From: CAZSAT01 sp964604675
GTDB lineage: Bacteria; Myxococcota_A; UBA796; CAJQPC01
DNA: 21,498 nt
Direction: 5' to 3'
NCBI GenBank assembly: GCA_964604675.1
Contig: CAZSAT010000116.1
Location: 1-21,498 of the forward strand
This document shows positions 6,384 through 13,177 of the stretch, piece by piece (within the stretch, counting starts at the first letter, position 1; every line of letters begins with the position of its first letter). The translations under genes and the position numbers were made by a program. A model generated the notes under the pieces. That model did no database searches. It was not told the origin of the DNA and worked only from the letters and a program-made list of their open reading frames with translations.

Positions 6384-8120
6384 TCAGTCCAGGCCGAAGG
6401 CGTCTTCTGCGGTCTTGAGCTTCAGCTCGGGTTGCCGATCCTTGTGCAGCACGAACGGGCCGCACACCAGCGCGTCCATGTGGGTGCGCATGAAGCAGAG
6501 GTAGGCGTCCTCCGGCGTGTTCACGATCGGCTCGCCGCGCACGTTCATGGACGTGTTGATGATGAGCGGGGTGCCCGTCCGCGCGTCGAAGGCCTTGATC
6601 AGATCGTAGTAGAGCGCGTCCTGGTCGCGGTTCACCGACTGGATGCGCGCGCTCCCGTCCACGTGCGTGATCGCAGGCAGGGTGCGCTTGTCTTCACGCA
6701 CCTGCGCCACGAGCAGCATGTAGGGCGACGGACGGTCGATCTCGAACCAGTCCGAGATGTGCTCCTCCATCACGCTGGGCGCGAAGGGTCGGAAGCCCTC
6801 TCGAAACTTGATCTTCCGGTTGATGATGTCGCGCATCTCGGGATGCCGCGGGTCGCCCAGGATGCTGCGGTGCCCGAGCGCGCGCGGGCCCCACTCCAAC
6901 CGCCCCTGGTACCAGCCGACTACGTGCGCGGTGTCGATCAGCTCGGCGGTGTGGTCCAGCATGGGCTGCCGCTCCATGCGCTCGTAGACGGCGCCGTACC
7001 GGTCGAGGGCACTGCGGATGGCGTCGTCGTCGTAGCCGGGGCCGAGGTAGGGCGTGGGCAGGCGGGGCGCACGATCCTTGCGAAGCAGCTGGTTCCACGC
7101 CACGTACGCTGCCCCCATCGCGCCACCGGCGTCACCGGCCGCTGGCTGGATGAAGAGATCGTCGATCGGCGCTTGCCGCAGGATGTGGCCGTTCGCCACG
7201 CAGTTGAGCGCCACGCCACCGGCGAGGCACAGCCGCTTCTGCCCGGTCCGCTCGACCACACTGGTCGCGAGCTTGACCATGACCTCCTCGGTGACCGCCT
7301 GGATGCTGCGCGCCACGTCCATGTAGAAGGGGTCCATTCCCTCGGCGTTGAGCGGGCGGCGGGGCCGGCCGAAGACATCCTCGAAGCGCTCGTTGAACAT
7401 GGCCATGCCAACGTCGAATTCGAAGTGCTTCATGTCCAGCCGAAAGGTGCCGTCGTCGGCGATCCGGATGAGCTGTTTGACCTGATCGACGTAGAGCGGC
7501 TTGCCGTAGGGAGCGAGGCCCATCAGCTTGTACTCGGCCGAGTTGACCTTGAAGCCGCAGTAGTACGTGAACGCCGAGTAGAGCAGGCCCAGGCTGTGGG
7601 GGAAGCGGATCTCGCCCTTCAGCTCGAGGTCCTTGCCCTTGCCGACCCCCCAGCTGCAGGTGGCCCACTCGCCGACGCCATCGACGGTCAACACCGCGGC
7701 TTCGTCCCAGCCGGAGGTGTAGAAGCTCGAGGCGGCGTGGGAGAGGTGGTGCTCGGAGTACAGCAGGGTCCCGCTGTAGTCGAGCTCGGCCTTCAGGGTC
7801 TTGGGCAAGCGGAGCTTGGTGGCGACCCACCTCGGCATGCCGTCCACGAACTGCTTGAACGAGGCCGGGAAGTGGAAGACCTGGCTGCGGAGCAGGCGGT
7901 CGAACTTCAGGAGCGGCTTGTCGTAGAAGACCACCGCGTCGATCTGCCTCGGGGTGATGCCGGCCTCACGGCAGGCATAGCGAATTGAATGCAGCGGGAA
8001 GCCGGAGTCGTGCTTCTTGCGCGTGAAACGCTCCTCCGAAGCGGCGGCCACCACCTGCCCCTCGACGAGGAGGCACGCTGCGGCGTCGTGGTAGTAGCAG
8101 GACAGACCCAGGATGTTCAT
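6384..8120 (-). CDS. NodU/CmcH-family O-carbamoyltransferase
   Basis: 578 residues, normal for the family. These enzymes make carbamoyl-adenylate from carbamoyl phosphate and ATP and transfer the carbamoyl group to a hydroxyl of a sugar, antibiotic or polysaccharide. The N-terminal ASKHA-fold domain shows MNILGLSCYYHDAAACL (1-17), the metal/carbamoyl-phosphate site HHLSHA (124-129), TVDGVGEW (145-152) and GGVALNC (301-307). The C-terminal YrdC-like-associated region shows EWGPRALGHRSIL (409-421), FRPFAPSV (443-450) and PLIINTSMN (518-526). ATG at 8120 is chosen because the family motif begins right there; no Shine-Dalgarno site precedes it, and upstream frame is unlike the family. No glycosyltransferase or biosynthetic cluster adjoins it, so the acceptor cannot be predicted. 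Confidence 0.93.
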   Translation of the reverse strand: MNILGLSCYYHDAAACLLVEGQVVAAASEERFTRKKHDSGFPLHSIRYACREAGITPRQIDAVVFYDKPLLKFDRLLRSQVFHFPASFKQFVDGMPRWVATKLRLPKTLKAELDYSGTLLYSEHHLSHAASSFYTSGWDEAAVLTVDGVGEWATCSWGVGKGKDLELKGEIRFPHSLGLLYSAFTYYCGFKVNSAEYKLMGLAPYGKPLYVDQVKQLIRIADDGTFRLDMKHFEFDVGMAMFNERFEDVFGRPRRPLNAEGMDPFYMDVARSIQAVTEEVMVKLATSVVERTGQKRLCLAGGVALNCVANGHILRQAPIDDLFIQPAAGDAGGAMGAAYVAWNQLLRKDRAPRLPTPYLGPGYDDDAIRSALDRYGAVYERMERQPMLDHTAELIDTAHVVGWYQGRLEWGPRALGHRSILGDPRHPEMRDIINRKIKFREGFRPFAPSVMEEHISDWFEIDRPSPYMLLVAQVREDKRTLPAITHVDGSARIQSVNRDQDALYYDLIKAFDARTGTPLIINTSMNVRGEPIVNTPEDAYLCFMRTHMDALVCGPFVLHKDRQPELKLKTAEDAFGLD

Positions 8121-8161
8121 GGGCGGGATTCTGGCACGAGGGCTCCTCACACGTTCGCTGG

Positions 8162-8213
8162 CAGTGGCTGCAATTCGCGGCGCGTTGCATCGTAAGGACG
8201 CTGACAGCCACTG
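8162..8213. repeat. Perfect 9-bp inverted repeat in divergent spacer
   Basis: CAGTGGCTG at 8162-8170 and its exact reverse complement CAGCCACTG at 8205-8213, with 34 bases between, in the 108-base spacer separating the carbamoyltransferase and the TM2-like gene. The right arm lies just before the GGAGGA ribosome site (8217-8222) of the plus-strand gene. It could be a paired operator or a 5'-leader stem; neither is proven. Confidence 0.4.
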
Positions 8214-8228
8214 ATTGGAGGACGAGCG

Positions 8229-8438
8229 ATGGCGAGCGCAACGAAGGATCCGGGCTTGGCAGCCGTGCTCTCGCTGGTGCTTCCCGGGGTCGGGCAGATC
8301 TACGCGGGACGTGTGTGGTGGGGCGTGTTCTGGTTCCTGATCACCCCGGGCTTCTGGATCGGAAGCGGTGGCTTCCTGGGCTGGGTCTGCCACGTCGCAT
8401 CAGCGGTGCAGGCCAACGGCCAGGTCAAGGGCGGCTGA
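8229..8438 (+). CDS. Small TM2-domain-like membrane protein
   Basis: 69 residues. After a short polar N-terminus (MASATKDPG) comes a first hydrophobic helix (about 9-25) with the GVGQIYAGR turn, then a second helix with WWGVFWFLITPGFWIG (30-45) and a third hydrophobic run (46-60). The pattern, a first helix ending in G-GQ-Y-G followed by an aromatic-rich helix, is that of the TM2/DUF-type small membrane proteins common in bacteria, whose roles are mostly unknown. The ATG has GGAGGA at 8217-8222. The 3' end overlaps the convergent methyltransferase gene by 14 bases. Confidence 0.82.
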   Translation: MASATKDPGLAAVLSLVLPGVGQIYAGRVWWGVFWFLITPGFWIGSGGFLGWVCHVASAVQANGQVKGG

Positions 8439-9039
8439 GCGGCTCCAAGAACGGGATCCAGGCCCGGGCACGCGCAGCGATGGGCGCATCCGCCGGGACG
8501 CGTTCCGCGAGGTCCCTCCACCACGCCAGCAGTTGGCTCGCGTGCGCCCCGAGGTGCGGATCGCCGCGCTCGAGCAGGCGGGGGCCGAACCCGAGCTCGA
8601 GGCCCGACGCCGCCTCAGACCCCCGCTCGATGCGCATCACCTCGGCAAATCCACGGCCCTCCGGAGCGAGTCGCTCGGCGTCGATCCGCCAGCCGGCCGC
8701 GACGAGTCCGTGACGAAGATCCCGGGCGCCTTGGGGGCTGTGGACCACCGCCACCCGCGGCGTCGGGCCACTGGCCAGCACGTGGAGCACCTTGTCCGGT
8801 CCCATGCCGCAAACCACCGCCACGTCGACGTCCGAGAACGGGGCGAGGCCATCGGCGACGACGAACGATCCAGCGCGGCGTGGGAGCCGCTCGGGCATCC
8901 GCTCGGTACCGACAGCGCCGAGCGCCCGAGCGACCATGCCGTGGTCGCAGCCGACATCCACTGTGAAGCCGCGAACTGCGGGCACGAGCTGCAGGACTGC
9001 TTCGAGGCGTGCGCGGCCGCGCCGCCCCAGTGCGCTCAC
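8425..9039 (-). CDS. TrmK-like tRNA (adenine-N1) methyltransferase family protein
   Basis: 204 residues. The SAM-binding signature DVGCDHG is at 28-34, preceded by the typical RLEAVLQLVP helix; ADGLAPF (62-68) and the family motif CGMG (77-80) followed by a helix and HSPQGARDLRHGLVAAGWRI (about 97-116) match TrmK (m1A22 of tRNA in Gram-positives; function in Proteobacteria-like groups is less settled). Odd point: between DVGCDHG and ADGL only about 27 residues are present, where family members usually have about 45-50 including a D/E-[IV]-x-x-GP segment that contacts SAM, so this copy appears internally shortened and may be inactive or altered. The start is GTG at 9039, overlapping the upstream gene's stop (GTGA). 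It is convergent with the TM2-like gene. Confidence 0.75.
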   Translation of the reverse strand: MSALGRRGRARLEAVLQLVPAVRGFTVDVGCDHGMVARALGAVGTERMPERLPRRAGSFVVADGLAPFSDVDVAVVCGMGPDKVLHVLASGPTPRVAVVHSPQGARDLRHGLVAAGWRIDAERLAPEGRGFAEVMRIERGSEAASGLELGFGPRLLERGDPHLGAHASQLLAWWRDLAERVPADAPIAARARAWIPFLEPLSRP

Positions 9040-9719
9040 CCGTCCGCCAGCAAACGATCCACCGACACCGCCTCGAGCCGCGCCGTCAGCGCCTCGAGGC
9101 CGCCGTCGGTCGGCGCGTCGAGCTCGACCTCGATGGCTGCGAGCAGTTCGTCCTCGGCCGCGTCGGGCAGGCCACGCTCCAGCACGCGGATCTTCAGGTT
9201 GCGCAGCTGCCGTTGGTCGTCGTCGAGCGCGGCTCGGAGTTGCGCGAGGCGAGTGGCCGACCATCGAAGCGCATCGCGGGATCGGGTGTGCCGCCGCGTG
9301 ACCGCCACCACGACCGCGAGGCCGCCGAGGACCGTGGCGACCAGGCCTGCCGGGCCGATGACGATCATCGCCAGGATCGGCAGCAGGGCAAGCCCGCCCA
9401 GCAGCCCGACGAGGCGCGTGTCGCGCCCGACGACCTCGGGCGCGAGACCGAGCGCTCGGCAACGCGTCAACAGGGCCTCCGGCGGCGAGCCGGCCACCAG
9501 CTGTACAGCTGCGCCCTTGCCCACGAGCGCGAGCTCTTCGTCCCGAAGGCCCAGCAGGGCCGCGGTCCGTCGTCGGCTCCGGGGGTCGAGGCCTGCGGTC
9601 GGAAGCCAGATCCCCCAGGGGTTTGCACGCGGATCAGGGCGCCCCGACGCTGGAGCAGGAGGCTGCTCCCGGCTGACGGCGACATCGCTGGGCTCACTGG
9701 TGGGCTGTCGGACCTTCAC
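9036..9719 (-). CDS. Two-TM membrane protein with helical C-terminal domain, unknown
   Basis: 227 residues, unrecognised. The N-terminal ~45 residues are Pro-rich and polar. A small soluble segment follows (about 46-100). Then two tightly spaced transmembrane helices (about 103-121 and 123-140) with a Gly-Pro turn form a hairpin. The last 85 residues are charged and helical (RLAQLRAALDDDQRQLRNLK and on), probably coiled coil, on the cytoplasmic side given TRRHTRSR after the second helix. The start is GTG with GGGGAG four bases upstream. It overlaps the TrmK-like gene by four bases (GTGA), so both are probably translated together. It is divergent from the acyltransferase gene. Confidence 0.72.
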   Translation of the reverse strand: MKVRQPTSEPSDVAVSREQPPAPASGRPDPRANPWGIWLPTAGLDPRSRRRTAALLGLRDEELALVGKGAAVQLVAGSPPEALLTRCRALGLAPEVVGRDTRLVGLLGGLALLPILAMIVIGPAGLVATVLGGLAVVVAVTRRHTRSRDALRWSATRLAQLRAALDDDQRQLRNLKIRVLERGLPDAAEDELLAAIEVELDAPTDGGLEALTARLEAVSVDRLLADG

Positions 9720-9730
9720 GGGGCTCCCCT

Positions 9731-9753
9731 GGGAGGGTCTCGTCTATCCTCCC
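9731..9753. promoter_or_regulatory. Hairpin GGGAGG/CCTCCC upstream of acyltransferase start
   Basis: GGGAGG (9731-9736) pairs with CCTCCC (9748-9753) across an 11-base loop. It ends five bases before the GTG start at 9759. The only Shine-Dalgarno-like stretch for the plus-strand gene lies inside the left arm and far from the start. TATCCT (9745-9750) in the loop/right arm is a possible -10 that would give a nearly leaderless transcript. Confidence 0.3.
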
Positions 9754-9758
9754 GGACC

Positions 9759-10367
9759 GTGGCTTCCCCTCTCCTCGCGAACCTGCTGGCGCTCGGCGTC
9801 CGTGTGCTGGCCGCGACCTGGCGCGTCAGGCGCACTGGACGGGTGCCGATCGACGGGCGCCTGGCGCAGGGGCCCGCCGTGATGGCGTTCCTCCACGGGG
9901 ATCAGCTTCCGCTCATCGCGCTCCACCGGGATCTCCCCGTGGCCGGCATGACCAGCCTGAGCGACGACGGCTCGCTCCTGGCGCTCGTCCTGATCGCCCT
10001 GGGCTACGACACCGTGCGTGGAAGCAGCTCGCGTGGCGGTGCAAGGGCCGCCGTCGCGGCGTTGAGGGCGCTCGAGCGTGGACTGTGTCCAGCCATCGCA
10101 GTCGACGGCCCGCGCGGCCCAGCGGGCACCGTGAAGGACGGCGCCGTGTTCCTGGCCCGACGCGCCGACACGCCCATCGCCTGGTTCCGCGTCGTCGCAA
10201 GGCCCGCGCTTCGGCTGCGCAGCTGGGACCGCTTCCAGATCCCGTGGCCCTTCGCGAGGGTGGTGGTGTACTCCGGCCTGCTCACCGGCGACGAGCGCCA
10301 CACGGAGGCGCTGGGCGAACGCCTCAGCCGCGCTCCTGACGAGGACGCTTCAGCAGCGCGCGGGTGA
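9759..10367 (+). CDS. DUF374-type lysophospholipid acyltransferase family protein
   Basis: 202 residues. DUF374 proteins are LPLAT-superfamily members thought to acylate lipids or lipid A-like molecules at the inner membrane. Visible landmarks are an N-terminal hydrophobic segment (about 5-20), AFLHGDQLPLI (43-53) as the catalytic-His block, SLSDDGSLLALVLIALGY (66-83), the signature RGSSSRGG (87-94), DGPRGP (116-121), and SWDRFQIPWPFARVVVYSG near the C-terminus. The start is taken at GTG 9759, just before the membrane-like segment; no ribosome site is at normal spacing. The last 44 bases overlap the convergent small gene. The family call is strong, the substrate unknown. Confidence 0.88.
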   Translation: MASPLLANLLALGVRVLAATWRVRRTGRVPIDGRLAQGPAVMAFLHGDQLPLIALHRDLPVAGMTSLSDDGSLLALVLIALGYDTVRGSSSRGGARAAVAALRALERGLCPAIAVDGPRGPAGTVKDGAVFLARRADTPIAWFRVVARPALRLRSWDRFQIPWPFARVVVYSGLLTGDERHTEALGERLSRAPDEDASAARG

Positions 10368-10512
10368 CCTTCACGTCGTCGGGGTCGACGTCCAGGTTCC
10401 GAGCGAAGGGCTCCGGGTTCTGGATCTCGTCCGTGGCAGCGGCGGAGTGCTCACCGCTGAGCTTGGAGCCCATCTTCTGGACCTTCTCCAAGAGCTTCTT
10501 TCGCAGTCCCAT
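10324..10512 (-). CDS. Small basic protein (62 aa), last gene of ABC operon
   Basis: 62 residues beginning MGLRKKLLEKVQKMGSKL, an amphipathic basic helix that could lie on a membrane. An acidic middle (PEPFARNLDVDPDDVKV) and a basic tail (RALLKRPRQERG) follow. No family recognised. The ATG at 10512 has GGAG eight bases upstream and lies 23 bases after the permease-protease gene, so it is probably its downstream operon partner. It overlaps the convergent acyltransferase gene by 44 bases. The composition looks like a genuine protein rather than a shadow, but with so short a gene I am only moderately sure. Confidence 0.6.
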   Translation of the reverse strand: MGLRKKLLEKVQKMGSKLSGEHSAAATDEIQNPEPFARNLDVDPDDVKVTRALLKRPRQERG

Positions 10513-10535
10513 GAACGACTCCGTGGACCACGAAC

Positions 10536-12443
10536 CTACCCCCGGCGAGGGGCTCGCGGCAAGCGCCCCATGGCAGCGACTGCGCCCACGCAGACCGCGC
10601 CCCCTGCGAGCAGGACGAGCAGCGGCACGTCCACGTCGTCGAGCGCGCCACTGTGACCGGCGGCGATCAGCAGCCCGTTGTTGAGCCCGTGCATGAGCAT
10701 GGCCGTGCCCAGGCTCCTCGACCGGAGCACGGCCACCGCGAACAGGATGCCGAGCACACCTGTCGGCAGGATGCGCGTCAGCGAGAGGTGCACGAGTCCG
10801 AAGAGGAGGCCCACGACGAGGACGCGGGCCAGGGGAGCCAGCCGACTCCTGAGCAGCCCCTGGATCGTGCCGCGGAAGAGCAGCTCCTCGCAGATCGCCG
10901 GCAGCACGGCGAACAGCAGCAGCAGGGCAGGCAGTGGGAGGTCCAGCAGGATGGCGTCTTCCATGGCCTCGAGGAAGCGGGTGGGTGTGGGCAGCAGCGG
11001 GTCCTGGGCGGCCGCGACGAGCTGGCCGATGCAGGGCGCGGTGACGCCGGCGATCAGCGCCAGCGCCACGTCGCTCCACGCGGGCCGACGGAGCGAGAGC
11101 AAGGGCCGGATCGGCAAGCCGAGTGCCATCGGAGCGAGGAGTGCGGGCCCGGCCATCAGCGCAAGCTGCGTGAAGGCCATGCCCCGTGCGAGGTGCAGGT
11201 GTTGAGCCGTCTGACCGAGGAACCAGAGCGCGAGCAGCGCGCAGAGGAAGGTCCACAGCGCATCGCCGGCGTAGTTGCCACGAGCACGCCGGTCGCCGGC
11301 CGACGCGCTGCCGAGCACGACCTGCTCGCGCCCCATCAACCGGGAGGCGCCCGCCAGGGCGATGCCTGCGTGCACCCCGGTGGCGACGAGGCAGACGAGC
11401 AGGGGCCCGGCCTCCACGGTGCCGCCGAGCGCCGCCCGGGAAGCGACAGCCACGTTGGCGATGGGCACGAGCGCGAGCGCGTAGGAGAGCTCGATGGTGG
11501 GTGCTGCCGCAACGGCGGCCGGCGCCGCCGCCACGAGGAGCACCGGCAGGGCCATGTTCTGGCCCGTCTTGAAGTCCGGCGCGTAGGAGGCGGTCGCGAC
11601 GAGCAGAGCGGCGAGCTGGAGGGCGAGGGGGACGAGCAGCACGGCCATCACGCCGAGCGCGGTGGGCGACAGATCGACGGCCTGCTCCACGTCGGCGATC
11701 CCCAGTCGGGCCGTGACCGCGAACGAGGCCAGCGCACAGAGGCCCGTCGCGAAGCAGAACAGGACCACGAGGCCGTACTTCGCGAGCAGGATACCGCGCC
11801 GGTCGGCGCTGGTCGTGAGGAGGGTCTCGAGGGTGCCGCGCTCCCGCTCGCCCGTGAACAGGTCGAGCGCGGTGTAGGTGCCTCCGCCCATGACCAGGAA
11901 GACGAGCACGAGCGGGAGGTACCGGCCGAGCGACTGGCCGGCGCGGTCGCCGGCGGTGGCGAGGTCCTCGATCTGGACCGCGAGGACCTCGCCGGGCGTC
12001 ACCGGCCGCCCAGCCGCTTCGAAGCGGTGGGCCTGGTCGCCGTCGCGCCAGCGTTCGAAGACGGAACGCAGCCGGTTTCGGGCCTGCTTGCTCCGCGCTC
12101 CGGTCCCGCGGTAGGACAGCGTGACGACCCCGTCGATCGGTTCGCTCAGGCTCGCCTGCAGCTGGTCGACCTCGTCGGGGGCGTCGTTCGACAGCGCACC
12201 GCGGGTGACCCGAAGCGCGTCGCTGTCATCGATGTAGCGTAGCGCGGCATCCGGCACCGACACGGCCAGGACCTCGGTCTCCAGGCGCCCCTGCTGTTGG
12301 CTCTGCAGCGCCTGGCCCCCGAAGATGACCGCCGGGAACAACAGCACCGGCAGGACCACCATCATCAGGATGGTGACCGGGTCGCGCAGGTGGACCCTGA
12401 GGTCGCCGCTGAACACCACACGGAAGGCCGAGCCCGGGGTCAC
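10536..12443 (-). CDS. ABC-2 permease fused to CPBP (CAAX-type) intramembrane protease
   Basis: 635 residues, two modules. Residues 1-385 form a NatB-like ABC-2 permease: first TM helix (about 23-42), long extracytoplasmic stretch (45-170), TM helices 175-375 including the conserved cytoplasmic GERERGTLETLL (198-209). Residues 395-600 form a CPBP glutamic-type intramembrane protease with EELLFR (519-524; Glu519, Glu520, Arg524), FGLVHLS (548-554; His552) and HGLNN (585-589), so the catalytic set is intact. Such permease-protease fusions are known beside NatA ATPases. The substrate is unknown: Na+ export is the model for NatAB, and peptide processing/export is another option. The start is GTG, overlapping the ATPase stop (GTGA). 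Confidence 0.9.
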   Translation of the reverse strand: MTPGSAFRVVFSGDLRVHLRDPVTILMMVVLPVLLFPAVIFGGQALQSQQQGRLETEVLAVSVPDAALRYIDDSDALRVTRGALSNDAPDEVDQLQASLSEPIDGVVTLSYRGTGARSKQARNRLRSVFERWRDGDQAHRFEAAGRPVTPGEVLAVQIEDLATAGDRAGQSLGRYLPLVLVFLVMGGGTYTALDLFTGERERGTLETLLTTSADRRGILLAKYGLVVLFCFATGLCALASFAVTARLGIADVEQAVDLSPTALGVMAVLLVPLALQLAALLVATASYAPDFKTGQNMALPVLLVAAAPAAVAAAPTIELSYALALVPIANVAVASRAALGGTVEAGPLLVCLVATGVHAGIALAGASRLMGREQVVLGSASAGDRRARGNYAGDALWTFLCALLALWFLGQTAQHLHLARGMAFTQLALMAGPALLAPMALGLPIRPLLSLRRPAWSDVALALIAGVTAPCIGQLVAAAQDPLLPTPTRFLEAMEDAILLDLPLPALLLLFAVLPAICEELLFRGTIQGLLRSRLAPLARVLVVGLLFGLVHLSLTRILPTGVLGILFAVAVLRSRSLGTAMLMHGLNNGLLIAAGHSGALDDVDVPLLVLLAGGAVCVGAVAAMGRLPRAPRRG

Positions 12444-13177
12444 CGACCGTCTGCCTGGGACTGCTCGACGAAGCGGACGAAGATCCGCTCGAGGTAGTGC
12501 TCGGACGTCTGCTCACGGAGCTCTTCCAGCGTGCCGTTGGCCAGGATCCGGCCCGCGTGCAGGATCGCGATGCGATCGCACAAGCGCTCGGCCTCGCTCA
12601 TGATGTGGGTGGAGAACAGCACGCAGCGACCCTCGTCGCGCGCCTCCTCGATGAAGGCGAGCAGCGTCTGTGCGACGAGCACGTCGAGCCCGTTCGTCGG
12701 CTCGTCGAGGATGAGGATCGGCGGCTCGTGCACGAGCGCGCGGGCGATGCTGACCTTCTGCTTCATGCCGGTGGAGAGCCGTTCGCAGGGCCGGTCGGCG
12801 AAGGAGCCGATGTCGAACCGCTCCAGGAGCGCTTCGGCGCGTTCATCAGGGGCTTCCACCCCCTGGAGCCGCCCGAAGTACCGCAGCAGCTCTCGCGGGG
12901 TCAGCCGGCCATAGAGTCCTGTGGTGGTGGCCAGGTAGCCCACGGCCGCACGGGCTCGCGCCGGGTCGGTGGTCACGTCGTGCCCTGCGAGGCGCACGCT
13001 GCCCTCGTCGGGGGTCAAGAGCGTCACGAGCATGCGCAGCGTGGTCGTCTTTCCCGCGCCGTTCGGGCCCAACAGACCGAACACCTGGCCGGGCTCGCAA
13101 CGGAAGCTCACGCGGTCCACCGCCACGACCTCCTGCGGCGTGTAGAAGCGCTTGACCAGTCGGTCCACCTCGATCAC
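12440..13177 (-). CDS. ABC transporter ATPase, NatA-like
   Basis: 245 residues, one nucleotide-binding domain. Visible motifs are Walker A GPNGAGKTT (37-45), a GLYGRLTPRELL segment after the Q-loop region, signature LSTGMKQK (134-141), Walker B LILDEP (155-160) with TNGLD, and switch His191 in FSTHIMSEAE. The sequence resembles NatA/CcmA-class exporters (GYLATTTGLYGRLT). It sits between two ABC-2 permeases, each joined by a GTGA overlap, so it most likely powers a heteromeric exporter built from both. The start GTG at 13177 was chosen because it overlaps the previous stop; the longer in-frame extension upstream does not resemble the family. Confidence 0.93.
   Translation of the reverse strand: MIEVDRLVKRFYTPQEVVAVDRVSFRCEPGQVFGLLGPNGAGKTTTLRMLVTLLTPDEGSVRLAGHDVTTDPARARAAVGYLATTTGLYGRLTPRELLRYFGRLQGVEAPDERAEALLERFDIGSFADRPCERLSTGMKQKVSIARALVHEPPILILDEPTNGLDVLVAQTLLAFIEEARDEGRCVLFSTHIMSEAERLCDRIAILHAGRILANGTLEELREQTSEHYLERIFVRFVEQSQADGR

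Noticed and set aside
6432..7988. An open frame of 518 codons on the plus strand
   Set aside because: It is antisense to the carbamoyltransferase, whose full motif set is present; low-information His/Val/Asp-rich product.
10653..12242. An open frame of 529 codons on the plus strand
   Set aside because: It is antisense to the permease-protease fusion. The product is Glu/His/Gln/Arg-rich with no motif, while the opposite strand has a complete, motif-bearing protein.
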